Source of the DNA: Rhodoferax sp. BAB1
Lineage (GTDB): Bacteria; Pseudomonadota; Gammaproteobacteria; Burkholderiales; Burkholderiaceae_C
Assembly (NCBI RefSeq): GCF_013334205.1
Contig: NZ_CP054424.1
Coordinates: 1,260,001 to 1,324,000, forward strand
Reading direction: 5' to 3'
DNA length: 64,000 nucleotides
Shown here one piece after another: positions 57,266 to 64,000 of this stretch. Both the position numbers and the translations under genes were made by a program. The notes under the pieces were generated by a model that ran no database searches, was not told the DNA's origin, and saw only the letters and a list, made by a program, of their open reading frames with translations. Position 1 is the first letter of the stretch. Every line of letters begins with the position of its first letter.

Positions 57266-58723
57266 TTGAGCGATCCTGATAGCGCTGGCCGCAAGGTCAT
57301 CCCCATCACCGCGCAGGCGCCGGATGCGGCCGCCATCGCGGAGGATGCGGAGTTGGTCTCGCTCTACGAGGCCCACAAGAAAATCTATCCCCGCAGCGTC
57401 AGTGGCCTCTTCAGCCGCTGGCGCTGGGTTTTTGTGTGGCTGACCCAGCTGGTGTTCTACGGCCTGCCCTGGCTGGAGTGGGGCCAGCGCCAGGCGGTGC
57501 TGTTCGACCTGGGGGCGCGGCGCTTCTACATCTTCGGCCTGGTCCTGTACCCGCAGGACTTCATCTACCTGACCGGCCTGCTGGTCATCTCGGCGCTCGC
57601 CCTGTTCCTGTTCACGGCGGTGGCCGGGCGCCTGTGGTGCGGCTACGCCTGCCCGCAGACGGTCTATACCGAAATCTTCCTCTGGATCGAGCACCGCATC
57701 GAAGGCGACCGCTCGGCCCGCATGCGGCTTGACGCCGCTCCGTGGTCCCTGAACAAGATCGCGCGCAAGGGCGGCAAGCACCTGGTCTGGCTGGCCGTGG
57801 CGCTGTGGACCGGTTTCACCTTCGTCGGCTACTTCACGCCCATCCACGAACTGGGCCAGGAGTTCCTCCAGTCGCGCATGGGGTCCTGGGAGGTGTTCTG
57901 GGTGATCTTCTACGGCTTTGCCACCTACGGCAATGCCGGTTTCATGCGCGAGCAGGTCTGCAAGTACATGTGTCCGTATGCGCGTTTCCAGAGCGCCATG
58001 TTCGACAAGGACACGCTGATTGTCAGCTACGACACGGAACGTGGCGAACCCCGTGGCGCGCGCTCGCGCAAGGCCGACCCGGCCGCGCTCCAGCTGGGCG
58101 CCTGTGTCGACTGCAGCCTGTGCGTGCAGGTCTGCCCGACCGGTATCGACATCCGCAAGGGACTGCAGTACGAGTGCATAGGCTGCGGCGCCTGCGCCGA
58201 CGTCTGTGACACCGTGATGGACAAGATGGGCTACGCACGTGGCCTGGTCAAGTACTCGACGCAGAACGCCATCAAGAACAAGTGGACGCAGGCCGAGACC
58301 TGGAAACACGTGTTCCGTCCGCGGGTGCTGGTCTACACCTCCATCCTGGCCGGGGTCTGCATCGCCATGCTGGTGAGCCTGGCGATGCGCACGCCCTTCA
58401 AGGTGGACGTGGTGCGCGACCGCGGCGTGATGGCGCGCATCGTGGCCGGTGGCATGATCGAGAACGTCTACCGCCTGCAGATCATGAACGCCACCGAATC
58501 CGACCAGCACTACCGCCTGACGGTCAGCGGCCTGCCGGGCCTGGCGCTGGCCTCCGAGGAAGAGGTCGTGGTCGACTCCACGCAGTCACGCTGGGTCGCG
58601 GTGCGCCTGCAGCTGCCCTACGAGGCGGCGGCGGCCGGTACCCACCCCATTCATTTCGAGATCACGGCACGCGACAGCTCGGCGAAATTGCGCGAGAAGT
58701 CGGTGTTCCTGGTACCCCGTTGA
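57266..58723 (+). CDS. ccoG: cbb3 oxidase accessory ferredoxin-like protein CcoG
   Basis: CcoG is an inner-membrane iron-sulfur protein that reduces Cu2+ during cbb3 assembly. The 485-residue product has about five helices, a CxxCP motif in GYACPQTVYTEIF and MCPYARFQSAM, and two [4Fe-4S] motifs in CVDCSLCVQVCP and CIGCGACADVCD. The C-terminus forms an Ig-like periplasmic domain. The start is the TTG at 57266 with GGGGAG five bases upstream; the gap to ccoP is 16 bases. Confidence 0.94.
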   Translation: MSDPDSAGRKVIPITAQAPDAAAIAEDAELVSLYEAHKKIYPRSVSGLFSRWRWVFVWLTQLVFYGLPWLEWGQRQAVLFDLGARRFYIFGLVLYPQDFIYLTGLLVISALALFLFTAVAGRLWCGYACPQTVYTEIFLWIEHRIEGDRSARMRLDAAPWSLNKIARKGGKHLVWLAVALWTGFTFVGYFTPIHELGQEFLQSRMGSWEVFWVIFYGFATYGNAGFMREQVCKYMCPYARFQSAMFDKDTLIVSYDTERGEPRGARSRKADPAALQLGACVDCSLCVQVCPTGIDIRKGLQYECIGCGACADVCDTVMDKMGYARGLVKYSTQNAIKNKWTQAETWKHVFRPRVLVYTSILAGVCIAMLVSLAMRTPFKVDVVRDRGVMARIVAGGMIENVYRLQIMNATESDQHYRLTVSGLPGLALASEEEVVVDSTQSRWVAVRLQLPYEAAAAGTHPIHFEITARDSSAKLREKSVFLVPR

Positions 58724-58735
58724 GGAGCCAAGCGC

Positions 58736-59011
58736 ATGAACGATCAAAGCCGCACGACACCACCCGAACCCTGGTGGAAGTTTGGCCATGTCTGGCTGGT
58801 GCTGGCCGGCCCGGTCATCGTGGTGATCGCCGGTTTCATCACGCTCTACCTGGCCGTGAGCCGCCCCGACCCCGTGCTCAGCCCGGACTATTACCGCCAG
58901 GGCATCGAGATCAACAAGACGCTGGCCACCGATCCGGCCAGCCTGGCGCCGGCCGTGCAGGCACGCAACCACGCGGCCACCGGCACACCGCCAGCGGTCA
59001 CCAAGCCTTGA
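58736..59011 (+). CDS. ccoH: FixH/CcoH-family protein
   Basis: This 91-residue protein has one membrane helix (WLVLAGPVIVVIAGFITLYL, about 20-39) and the family stretch DPVLSPDYYRQGIEINKTL. It is a short form of FixH/CcoH, which supports oxidase assembly; the longer periplasmic domain of rhizobial FixH is absent. It lies 12 bases after ccoG with GAGGAGC upstream. Confidence 0.88.
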   Translation: MNDQSRTTPPEPWWKFGHVWLVLAGPVIVVIAGFITLYLAVSRPDPVLSPDYYRQGIEINKTLATDPASLAPAVQARNHAATGTPPAVTKP

Positions 59012-59035
59012 AGGCGCTCACATGAGGAGGGCACG

Positions 59036-59329
59036 ATGAAACTGCAAAAGTTCATGTGGATTGCCTGGCCGGCCTTTCTGGTCGCCGGGCTGCTGGAAAT
59101 GCTGGTGTTCGCCATGGTCGATCCGCATGACCTGCACTGGTTCGGCCAGCCGGTCGAGCTGTCGCGCCAGGGCATCTACACCATTGCCTTCTTCGTCTTC
59201 TGGGGCATCACCATGCTGTCCAGCGCGCTCACGACGCTGCTGGCCATGTCGCCCTTCGAGCTCAACCAGTGCCCGCTGCCGCAGGACGAGCGGCCCGAGG
59301 GCTGCCCCAAACAGGAAGGCTGCTGCTGA
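59036..59329 (+). CDS. Uncharacterised membrane protein of the cco cluster
   Basis: This 97-residue protein has two helices (about 6-28 and 46-68) and a C-terminal tail with four cysteines (NQCPLPQDERPEGCPKQEGCC, of which the last 20 residues carry three). I do not recognise a named family. It follows ccoH by 24 bases with a strong GAGGAGG site, so it is in the oxidase operon and may help with copper or redox handling during assembly. The tail has no haem or ferredoxin pattern. Confidence 0.82.
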   Translation: MKLQKFMWIAWPAFLVAGLLEMLVFAMVDPHDLHWFGQPVELSRQGIYTIAFFVFWGITMLSSALTTLLAMSPFELNQCPLPQDERPEGCPKQEGCC

Positions 59330-59350
59330 AGGAGCGGGGACCGTGCGGCC

Positions 59351-60097
59351 TCAGTGGCACTCGGTCTGGTGGTTGACCAGACGGGTCAGGGCTTCGGTGT
59401 CGAGGATGCGCACATGGCGCTGCTTGACCTCGACGATACCGTCTTCCACGAACTTTGAGAAAGTGCGGCTGACGGTCTCGAGTTTCAGACCCAGGTAGCT
59501 GCCGATTTCCTCCCGTGTCATGCGCAGGATCAGCTCGGACTGCGAGAACCCCCGCGCGTGCAGGCGCTGCACCAGGTTCAGCAGGAAGGCCGCCAGCCGT
59601 TCCTCGGCGCGCATGCTGCCCAGCAGCAGCATGACGCCGTGCTCGCGCACGATCTCGCGGCTCATGATCTTGTGCACATGGCGCTGCAGGCCATTGATCT
59701 CGCGCGACAGGTCCTCGATGCGGTCGAAGGGCATGACGCAGACCTCGGCATCCTCCAGCGCCACGGCATCGCAGGTATGGTGGTCGTTGACGATGCCGTC
59801 CAGGCCGATGATCTCGCCGGCCATCTGGAAGCCGGTCACCTGGTCGCGCCCGTCTTCCGAGGCGACGCAGGTCTTGAAAAAGCCGGTCCGGATGGCGTAG
59901 AGCGAGTTGAATTTCTCGCCGTTGCGGAAGAGGGCGGTGCCGCGCTTGATCTTGCGGCGGTTGGCCACCATGGCGTCGAGGCGGTCGATTTCATCGTTGC
60001 TCAGGCCCATGGGCATGCAGAGCTCGCGCAGGTTGCAGTTGGAGCAGGCAACTTTGATCGTTTGCGGATTCATGCTCTGTATTTTGACATCGGACAT
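59351..60097 (-). CDS. fnr: FNR-type oxygen-sensing transcription regulator
   Basis: This 248-residue CRP-family regulator should hold a [4Fe-4S] cluster that oxygen destroys. The cluster cysteines match those of E. coli FNR: Cys18, Cys21 and Cys27 (CSNCNLRELC) and Cys120 (EDAEVCVMPF). The cyclic-nucleotide-fold domain is followed by the dimer helix and a helix-turn-helix with LGLKLETVSRTFSKF, whose E..SR contacts read TTGAT half-sites. Such sites occur at three places in this region, including 51 bases upstream of its own start, so it probably controls the cluster and itself. Confidence 0.95.
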   Translation of the reverse strand: MSDVKIQSMNPQTIKVACSNCNLRELCMPMGLSNDEIDRLDAMVANRRKIKRGTALFRNGEKFNSLYAIRTGFFKTCVASEDGRDQVTGFQMAGEIIGLDGIVNDHHTCDAVALEDAEVCVMPFDRIEDLSREINGLQRHVHKIMSREIVREHGVMLLLGSMRAEERLAAFLLNLVQRLHARGFSQSELILRMTREEIGSYLGLKLETVSRTFSKFVEDGIVEVKQRHVRILDTEALTRLVNHQTECH

Positions 60098-60147
60098 CGT
60101 GGCTCCCTGGAGCAGGTTCGGACTTGCAGCCGCTACCTTAGCAGCAT

Positions 60148-60161
60148 TTGATGCACATCAA
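60148..60161. promoter_or_regulatory. FNR box between fnr and hemN
   Basis: TTGATGCACATCAA is a perfect FNR consensus. Its centre is 42.5 bases before the hemN ATG and 57.5 bases from the fnr ATG, so it can activate hemN at -41.5 and regulate fnr itself. Confidence 0.9.
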
Positions 60162-60196
60162 GATGAATTTTGCCCATTCCCGGCACAGTGGCATCC

Positions 60197-61594
60197 ATGA
60201 ATGTCGCTACCGTCGAGCCCGTCTCTGCCGAACTGCTGCGTCGCCACGACGTGGCCGGACCGCGCTACACCTCCTATCCGACGGCGGACCGTTTTGTCGA
60301 GGCATTCGGTGCCGACGACTACGTGCGCGCCCTGCAACAGCGCCGCTCCGGCGCCGCGGCGCTGGTGCTGCCGCTTTCGCTGTACGTGCACATTCCTTTT
60401 TGCGAGTCGCTGTGTTACTACTGCGCCTGTAACAAGATCATCACCAAACACCATGACCGCGCGGCCGAGTACCTGCGTTACCTGGGCCGCGAGGTGGACC
60501 TGCACACGGCCCAATTGGGCGTGGGCCAGACCGTCACCCAGCTGCACCTGGGCGGCGGCACCCCGACCTTCCTGAGCGACGCCGAGTTGCGCGAACTCAT
60601 GGCCATGCTCAGGCGCAGCTTCAACCTGGCGCCAGGCGGCGAATACTCGATCGAGGTCGACCCGCGCACCATCGATGCCAGGCGCCTGGACACCCTGGCG
60701 GAGCTGGGCTTCAACCGTCTGAGTTTCGGAGTGCAGGATTTCGACCCGGCCGTGCAGAAGGCGGTGCACCGCGTGCAGCCGGCCGAGCAGGTCTTTGCCC
60801 TGGTGCAGGCCGCGCGCGAGCGCGGCTTCGACTCGGTCAACGTGGACCTGATCTACGGCCTGCCGCAGCAGACGCCGGAATCCTTCGCCCGCACGATCCA
60901 GCAGGTCAACGAACTGCGGCCGGACCGCATCGCCCTGTACGCCTATGCCCACCTGCCCGAGCGCTTCAAGCCGCAGCGCCGCATCGCCATCGCCGAGTTG
61001 CCGGGCGCGGCGGGCAAGGTGGCCATGCTGACCGATGCCATGGCGCGTTTCATGGGGGCGGGTTATGTCTACGTGGGCATGGATCACTTCGCCCTGCCCA
61101 ACGATGCCCTGGCCGTGGCCAAGCGCCAGGGCCGGCTGCACCGCAATTTCCAGGGTTACAGCACCCAGCCCGACTGTGACCTGATCGGCCTGGGCGTCTC
61201 GTCCATCGGCCGCATCGGCGCCACCTACAGCCAGAACGCCAAGACGCTGGAGGAGTACTACGACGCCATCGACCACGGCCGCTTTGCGGTGGTGCGCGGC
61301 CTGGCGCTCTCGCGCGATGATCTCGTGCGCCGTGCCGTCATCATGGCGCTGATGTGCCAGGGAGAGGTCTTGTTCGAATCGGTCAACCTGGCCTACCTGA
61401 TCGACTTCAAGTCCTACTTCGCCCCCGAGCTCGAGGCCATGCATGAACTGGCCGAGCAGGGCCTGGTGACGCTGGATGACAGCGGCATCCAGGTCAGCGC
61501 CACGGGCTGGTACTTCGTGCGCGCCGTGGCCATGGCTTTCGACCGCTACCTGCAGGCCGACCGCAACCGGGCGCGCTTCTCCAAGATCATCTGA
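60197..61594 (+). CDS. hemN: Oxygen-independent coproporphyrinogen III oxidase
   Basis: HemN carries out the oxygen-independent decarboxylation of coproporphyrinogen III in haem synthesis. The 465-residue radical SAM protein has the cluster motif CESLCYYC (about 68-75) within YVHIPFCE, the GGGTPTFL segment, SFGVQDFD and the C-terminal HemN domain (LGVSSIGRIG, LSRDDLVRRAVIMALMC). The ATG at 60197 is used. It follows an FNR box, which fits its need under low oxygen, and supplies haem for the cbb3 oxidase. Confidence 0.96.
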   Translation: MNVATVEPVSAELLRRHDVAGPRYTSYPTADRFVEAFGADDYVRALQQRRSGAAALVLPLSLYVHIPFCESLCYYCACNKIITKHHDRAAEYLRYLGREVDLHTAQLGVGQTVTQLHLGGGTPTFLSDAELRELMAMLRRSFNLAPGGEYSIEVDPRTIDARRLDTLAELGFNRLSFGVQDFDPAVQKAVHRVQPAEQVFALVQAARERGFDSVNVDLIYGLPQQTPESFARTIQQVNELRPDRIALYAYAHLPERFKPQRRIAIAELPGAAGKVAMLTDAMARFMGAGYVYVGMDHFALPNDALAVAKRQGRLHRNFQGYSTQPDCDLIGLGVSSIGRIGATYSQNAKTLEEYYDAIDHGRFAVVRGLALSRDDLVRRAVIMALMCQGEVLFESVNLAYLIDFKSYFAPELEAMHELAEQGLVTLDDSGIQVSATGWYFVRAVAMAFDRYLQADRNRARFSKII

Positions 61595-61627
61595 GCGGGC
61601 CGGCCGAGCCGGCACTACACTCGATCC

Positions 61628-62311
61628 ATGCAGACTTCCCTGGCCGTTACGGCCCTGCTCATGGGCCTGGCTGGTGGCCCCCATTGCATCGCCATGTGCG
61701 GCGCGGCCTGCGCCGGCATCGGCCAGGCGGCGGGGGCGCGGCGCAACGAGGCCCTGTGGGTGTTCCAGCTCGGTCGCGTGGCCGGCTACGCCCTGCTCGG
61801 CGGCCTGGCTGCCGCCTCCATCCAGGGCCTGGGCTGGCTCACCATCCAGTCGGCCGCGCTGCGCCCGGTCTGGACCCTCTTTCACGTGGCGGCCCTCGCG
61901 TTGGGCCTGTTGCTGCTGGTCCGCGCGCAGCAGCCGGTCTGGCTGGAGAGCGCCGCGCGCCGGCTCTGGAACGGCGCCCGTGCACTGGCCGCCGGCCGCG
62001 GGCGCGGTGCCCCGATGGTGGTGGGCATGCTGTGGGCCCTGCTGCCCTGCGGCCTCCTGTACTCGGCGCTGCTGGTGGCGGCCATGACGGGCAGCGCTGT
62101 CGAGGGTGCGGCAGTCATGGCCCTGTTTGCCACGGGCACGGCGGTCTCCATGCTGGCGGGCCCCTGGCTCTGGCTGCGCCTGCGTGGCAGCGGCTCGGGC
62201 GACTGGGGGGTGCGCCTGGCTGGCCTCGCACTGGCCGCGAGTTCGGCCTGGGCGCTGTGGATGGGCCTGGTGCATGACACCGCACCGTGGTGTGTCACGC
62301 CGGCCGGCTGA
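61628..62311 (+). CDS. TauE/SafE-family membrane protein of the cbb3 region
   Basis: This 227-residue protein has six helices and the family stretch GLAGGPHCIAMCG near the start, repeated more weakly as LWALLPCGLLYSALL in the second half. It belongs to COG2836 (sulfite exporter TauE/SafE, also related to UreH-like metal transporters). Members beside cbb3 oxidase genes have been linked to copper handling. It follows hemN by 33 bases on the same strand. The transported substrate is not known. Confidence 0.88.
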   Translation: MQTSLAVTALLMGLAGGPHCIAMCGAACAGIGQAAGARRNEALWVFQLGRVAGYALLGGLAAASIQGLGWLTIQSAALRPVWTLFHVAALALGLLLLVRAQQPVWLESAARRLWNGARALAAGRGRGAPMVVGMLWALLPCGLLYSALLVAAMTGSAVEGAAVMALFATGTAVSMLAGPWLWLRLRGSGSGDWGVRLAGLALAASSAWALWMGLVHDTAPWCVTPAG

Positions 62312-62363
62312 TGTCGCGGCGGGCTGCCCGGTCTGTCATGGTCGTTTGCCATAATCCAGCCCC

Positions 62364-63146
62364 ATGTCACGTCCCTCCGGCGCCGCGCCTTCGCGCACCC
62401 ATCTCGTCCTGATCCCCACCTACAACGCCGGCCCCAAGGTGCTGGAGACCGTGCGCGAGGCCTTGGGCCAGTGGGCCCCGGTGTGGGTGGTGGTGGACGG
62501 CAGTACGGATGGCACGGGTGAGCAGCTGCAGGCCCTGGCCCGCAGCGAGCCGAACCTGAAGGTCATGGTGCTGGCACAGAACCAGGGCAAGGGTGCCGCC
62601 GTGCTGCACGGGCTGGTGCAGGCCGAGGCCGCCGGCTACACCCACGTGCTGACCATGGACTCCGATGGTCAGCATCCGGCCTGGCTGATCCCGGCCTTCA
62701 TGCAGGCTTCACAGGCGCAGCCGGCCTGCATGATCCTGGGCAAGCCGGTGTTCGACGCCAGCGCCCCGGCGCTGCGTGTGCAGGGACGCAAGGTCTCGAA
62801 TGCCTGGGCCAACCTGGAGACGCTGTGGATGGGCATCGGCGACTCGCTCTACGGCTTTCGCGTCTACCCGGTCTCGCCGCTGCTGCAGATCATGCGCGGG
62901 CAGCGCTGGATGCGCCGTTTCGACTTCGACATCGAAGCGGCAGTGCGCCTGTGCTGGGCCGGCATCTGGCCGGTCAATCTCGATGCGCCGGTCAAGTACC
63001 TGCAGGCCGGGGAGGGCGGTGTCTCGCACTTCAAGTACCTGCGCGACAACGTCCTGCTGACCTGGATGCACACGCGTCTCATGCTGGGTTTTGTGCTGCG
63101 TCTGCCGCTGCTGCTGGCTCGCCGTTTCCGGGGCCGCTCCGGCTGA
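62364..63146 (+). CDS. Family 2 glycosyltransferase
   Basis: This 260-residue cytoplasmic enzyme has a GT-A fold: LVLIPTYNAG (about 14-23), WVVVDGSTDGTG, NQGKGAAVLHGL and the metal-binding DSDGQHP (about 95). The C-terminal part has a short hydrophobic stretch and a basic end (RRFRGRSG), suggesting membrane contact. It stands before an acyl carrier protein and a ketosynthase, an arrangement found in aryl polyene and related lipid clusters, where such enzymes modify the lipid head. The sugar donor is unknown. Confidence 0.88.
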   Translation: MSRPSGAAPSRTHLVLIPTYNAGPKVLETVREALGQWAPVWVVVDGSTDGTGEQLQALARSEPNLKVMVLAQNQGKGAAVLHGLVQAEAAGYTHVLTMDSDGQHPAWLIPAFMQASQAQPACMILGKPVFDASAPALRVQGRKVSNAWANLETLWMGIGDSLYGFRVYPVSPLLQIMRGQRWMRRFDFDIEAAVRLCWAGIWPVNLDAPVKYLQAGEGGVSHFKYLRDNVLLTWMHTRLMLGFVLRLPLLLARRFRGRSG

Positions 63147-63307
63147 GCACCACCCCCTGGCGCAGGCCTCTCGGCCGGGCTGGACCCGCGCCTATCTGGG
63201 TACAATTTGCACTCCGAGGCGGGACTGCTGGTCGGCCCCGACAAGAATATTCCCTGGGGTGTCTGCTGCCCGCAGACCGCGGGAGCCCACGAGGACATCG
63301 AGCCCAT

Positions 63308-63580
63308 ATGCTGCGTCAGATCATCAAAGACTTCGTCATCCAACAGTTCAACGTGGCCCCGGCCGTGTTCGACCAGCCCGGGCTCCAGGTGGCCGATCTG
63401 GGCCTGGATTCCCTGGGGGTGGTCGAAATGCTGTTCGAGGTCGAGGACCTCTATGGCTTCCAGGTCGAAGATCCCGCGCGCTACAGCAGCATGAGTTTCG
63501 ACGAGATGGTGGCCGACATGGAAGCCACCATCCGGGCGGCCAACCAGGGCCAGATCCCGGTGCCGGTCTCCAAGGCCTGA
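63308..63580 (+). CDS. Acyl carrier protein
   Basis: This 90-residue protein has the phosphopantetheine-attachment motif LGLDSLGVVEM with Ser35, and the acidic helix after it (LFEVEDLYG). It is not the AcpP of fatty acid synthesis (no fab gene cluster and a divergent sequence), but a dedicated carrier for the pathway that starts here. The ATG at 63308 lacks a clear ribosome site. The 161-base gap before it (63147-63307) contains TACAAT at 63201-63206, a possible -10 box, and the hairpin GTCTGC/GCAGAC around 63260. Confidence 0.9.
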   Translation: MLRQIIKDFVIQQFNVAPAVFDQPGLQVADLGLDSLGVVEMLFEVEDLYGFQVEDPARYSSMSFDEMVADMEATIRAANQGQIPVPVSKA

Positions 63581-63610
63581 GTGATCGACGCGTCGCGCTG
63601 ACTACGGCCC

Positions 63611-64000
63611 ATGTCTGCTGTCCGCACCGCGCCGCGTGTTGTCGTCACCGGCATCGGCCTGCTGAACCCGCTGGGCCTGACGCGCACCAGCAGTTTCGAG
63701 CGCCTGATCCAGGGCCACAGCGCCATCCGGCCGGCCACGCCGGAGATCACCCGCTGGCTGCCGCAGGCCCTCTCGGCCGATGTCGATCCCGCCTTTGCAC
63801 AGCAACTCGACCGCAACGAGGCTGGCCTGGACCGCGCCACGCAGTTCGCCCTGCTGGCCAGTCGCGAAGCCCTGGCTGACGCCCGGGCGTCTGAATGGGA
63901 TATCAAGCCCGAGCGCGTGGGCGTGTTTGCCGGCATCGGTCTGGGCGGCGCCACCACCGGCGAGGCCCTCTACACCCGCATGCACGAGCAGTTGCAGGCC
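63611..64000 (+). CDS. Beta-ketoacyl-ACP synthase, N-terminal part
   Basis: The first 130 residues of a condensing enzyme are visible before the window ends. They have PRVVVTGIGLLNPLG at the start, the DRATQFALLASREALADA helix and GVFAGIGLGGATTGE, the FabF-like pattern. The catalytic Cys and His lie beyond the edge. It begins 30 bases after the acyl carrier protein gene. It probably extends a polyene or other lipid chain on that carrier. Confidence 0.9.
   Translation, partial: MSAVRTAPRVVVTGIGLLNPLGLTRTSSFERLIQGHSAIRPATPEITRWLPQALSADVDPAFAQQLDRNEAGLDRATQFALLASREALADARASEWDIKPERVGVFAGIGLGGATTGEALYTRMHEQLQA

Overview
The window is 64 kb of GC-rich, gene-dense DNA from a betaproteobacterium, most likely Burkholderiales and close to the Comamonadaceae. 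The grounds are the kinds of protein seen (Bug-type receptors, DUF3106 and DUF3619 proteins, a small Trp-rich protein, a K+-independent H+-pyrophosphatase), the organisation of the cbb3 oxidase cluster, and a hairpin repeat at about 5056-5131 of a type I remember from Comamonadaceae genomes. Genus and species cannot be fixed from the sequence alone. Most genes are chromosomal housekeeping genes. No phage, insertion sequence, CRISPR array or plasmid functions were seen. The window cuts one gene at each edge: a P-type ATPase on the left and a beta-ketoacyl-ACP synthase on the right.

Layout. 1-3111: cation pump translationally coupled to a membrane EAL phosphodiesterase. 3108-6288 (minus): molybdenum cofactor genes moaA, mobA and moeA; moeA carries a one-base frameshift in a C6 run. 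6380-11867: TonB-dependent receptor, orphan periplasmic binding protein, hybrid histidine kinase, and a convergent NarL-type regulator, which look like one sensing module. 11962-15626: an unknown protein, then membrane and soluble pyrophosphatases in divergent orientation. 15803-18135: cheW and a chemoreceptor ending in a CheR-type pentapeptide. 18147-21425: acyltransferase-like protein, nadE, glnB. 21426-21691: a 266-base nested palindromic element filling the glnB/LOG gap. 21691-24973 (minus): an overlapping run from an ECF-like sigma factor through DUF3619, DUF3106 and RDD proteins to dgkA and a LOG protein. 25266-31395: ilvB-ilvN-ilvC, pssA, and leuA preceded by a leucine attenuator with a Leu-rich leader peptide. 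31493-38692: pbpG, an IclR regulator, the N-degron transferases bpt and aat, tRNA-Pro, a nuclease, murI, class I fumarase, a YqhA-type protein. 38853-44364: acs with a duplicated 3' end, cytochrome c, Trp-rich protein, ilvD, lgt. 44527-50101: a malonate-use operon (GntR regulator, malonyl-CoA decarboxylase, Bug receptor, enoyl-CoA hydratase-like protein, malonyl-CoA synthetase). 50111-62311: an FNR-controlled microaerobic respiration region (uspA, ccoI, ccoS, ccoNOQP, ccoG, ccoH, fnr, hemN, a TauE/SafE protein). 62364-64000: start of a lipid or aryl-polyene-like biosynthesis cluster (glycosyltransferase, acyl carrier protein, ketosynthase).

How parts work together. Three FNR-type palindromes (51474-51487, 54007-54020, 60148-60161) lie beside uspA/ccoI, ccoN and fnr/hemN, so the local FNR protein probably switches on the high-affinity oxidase, its copper pump and oxygen-independent haem synthesis when oxygen falls. 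Branched-chain amino acid synthesis is spread over ilvBNC, leuA and ilvD, with leuA under leucine-dependent attenuation. The strongest candidates for new biology are the receptor/binding-protein/kinase module, the 266-base folded element, the leuA leader with its possible leaderless peptide and tRNA-Leu-like D arm, the acs 3' duplication that differs almost only at synonymous sites, and the sigma/DUF3619/DUF3106 operon.
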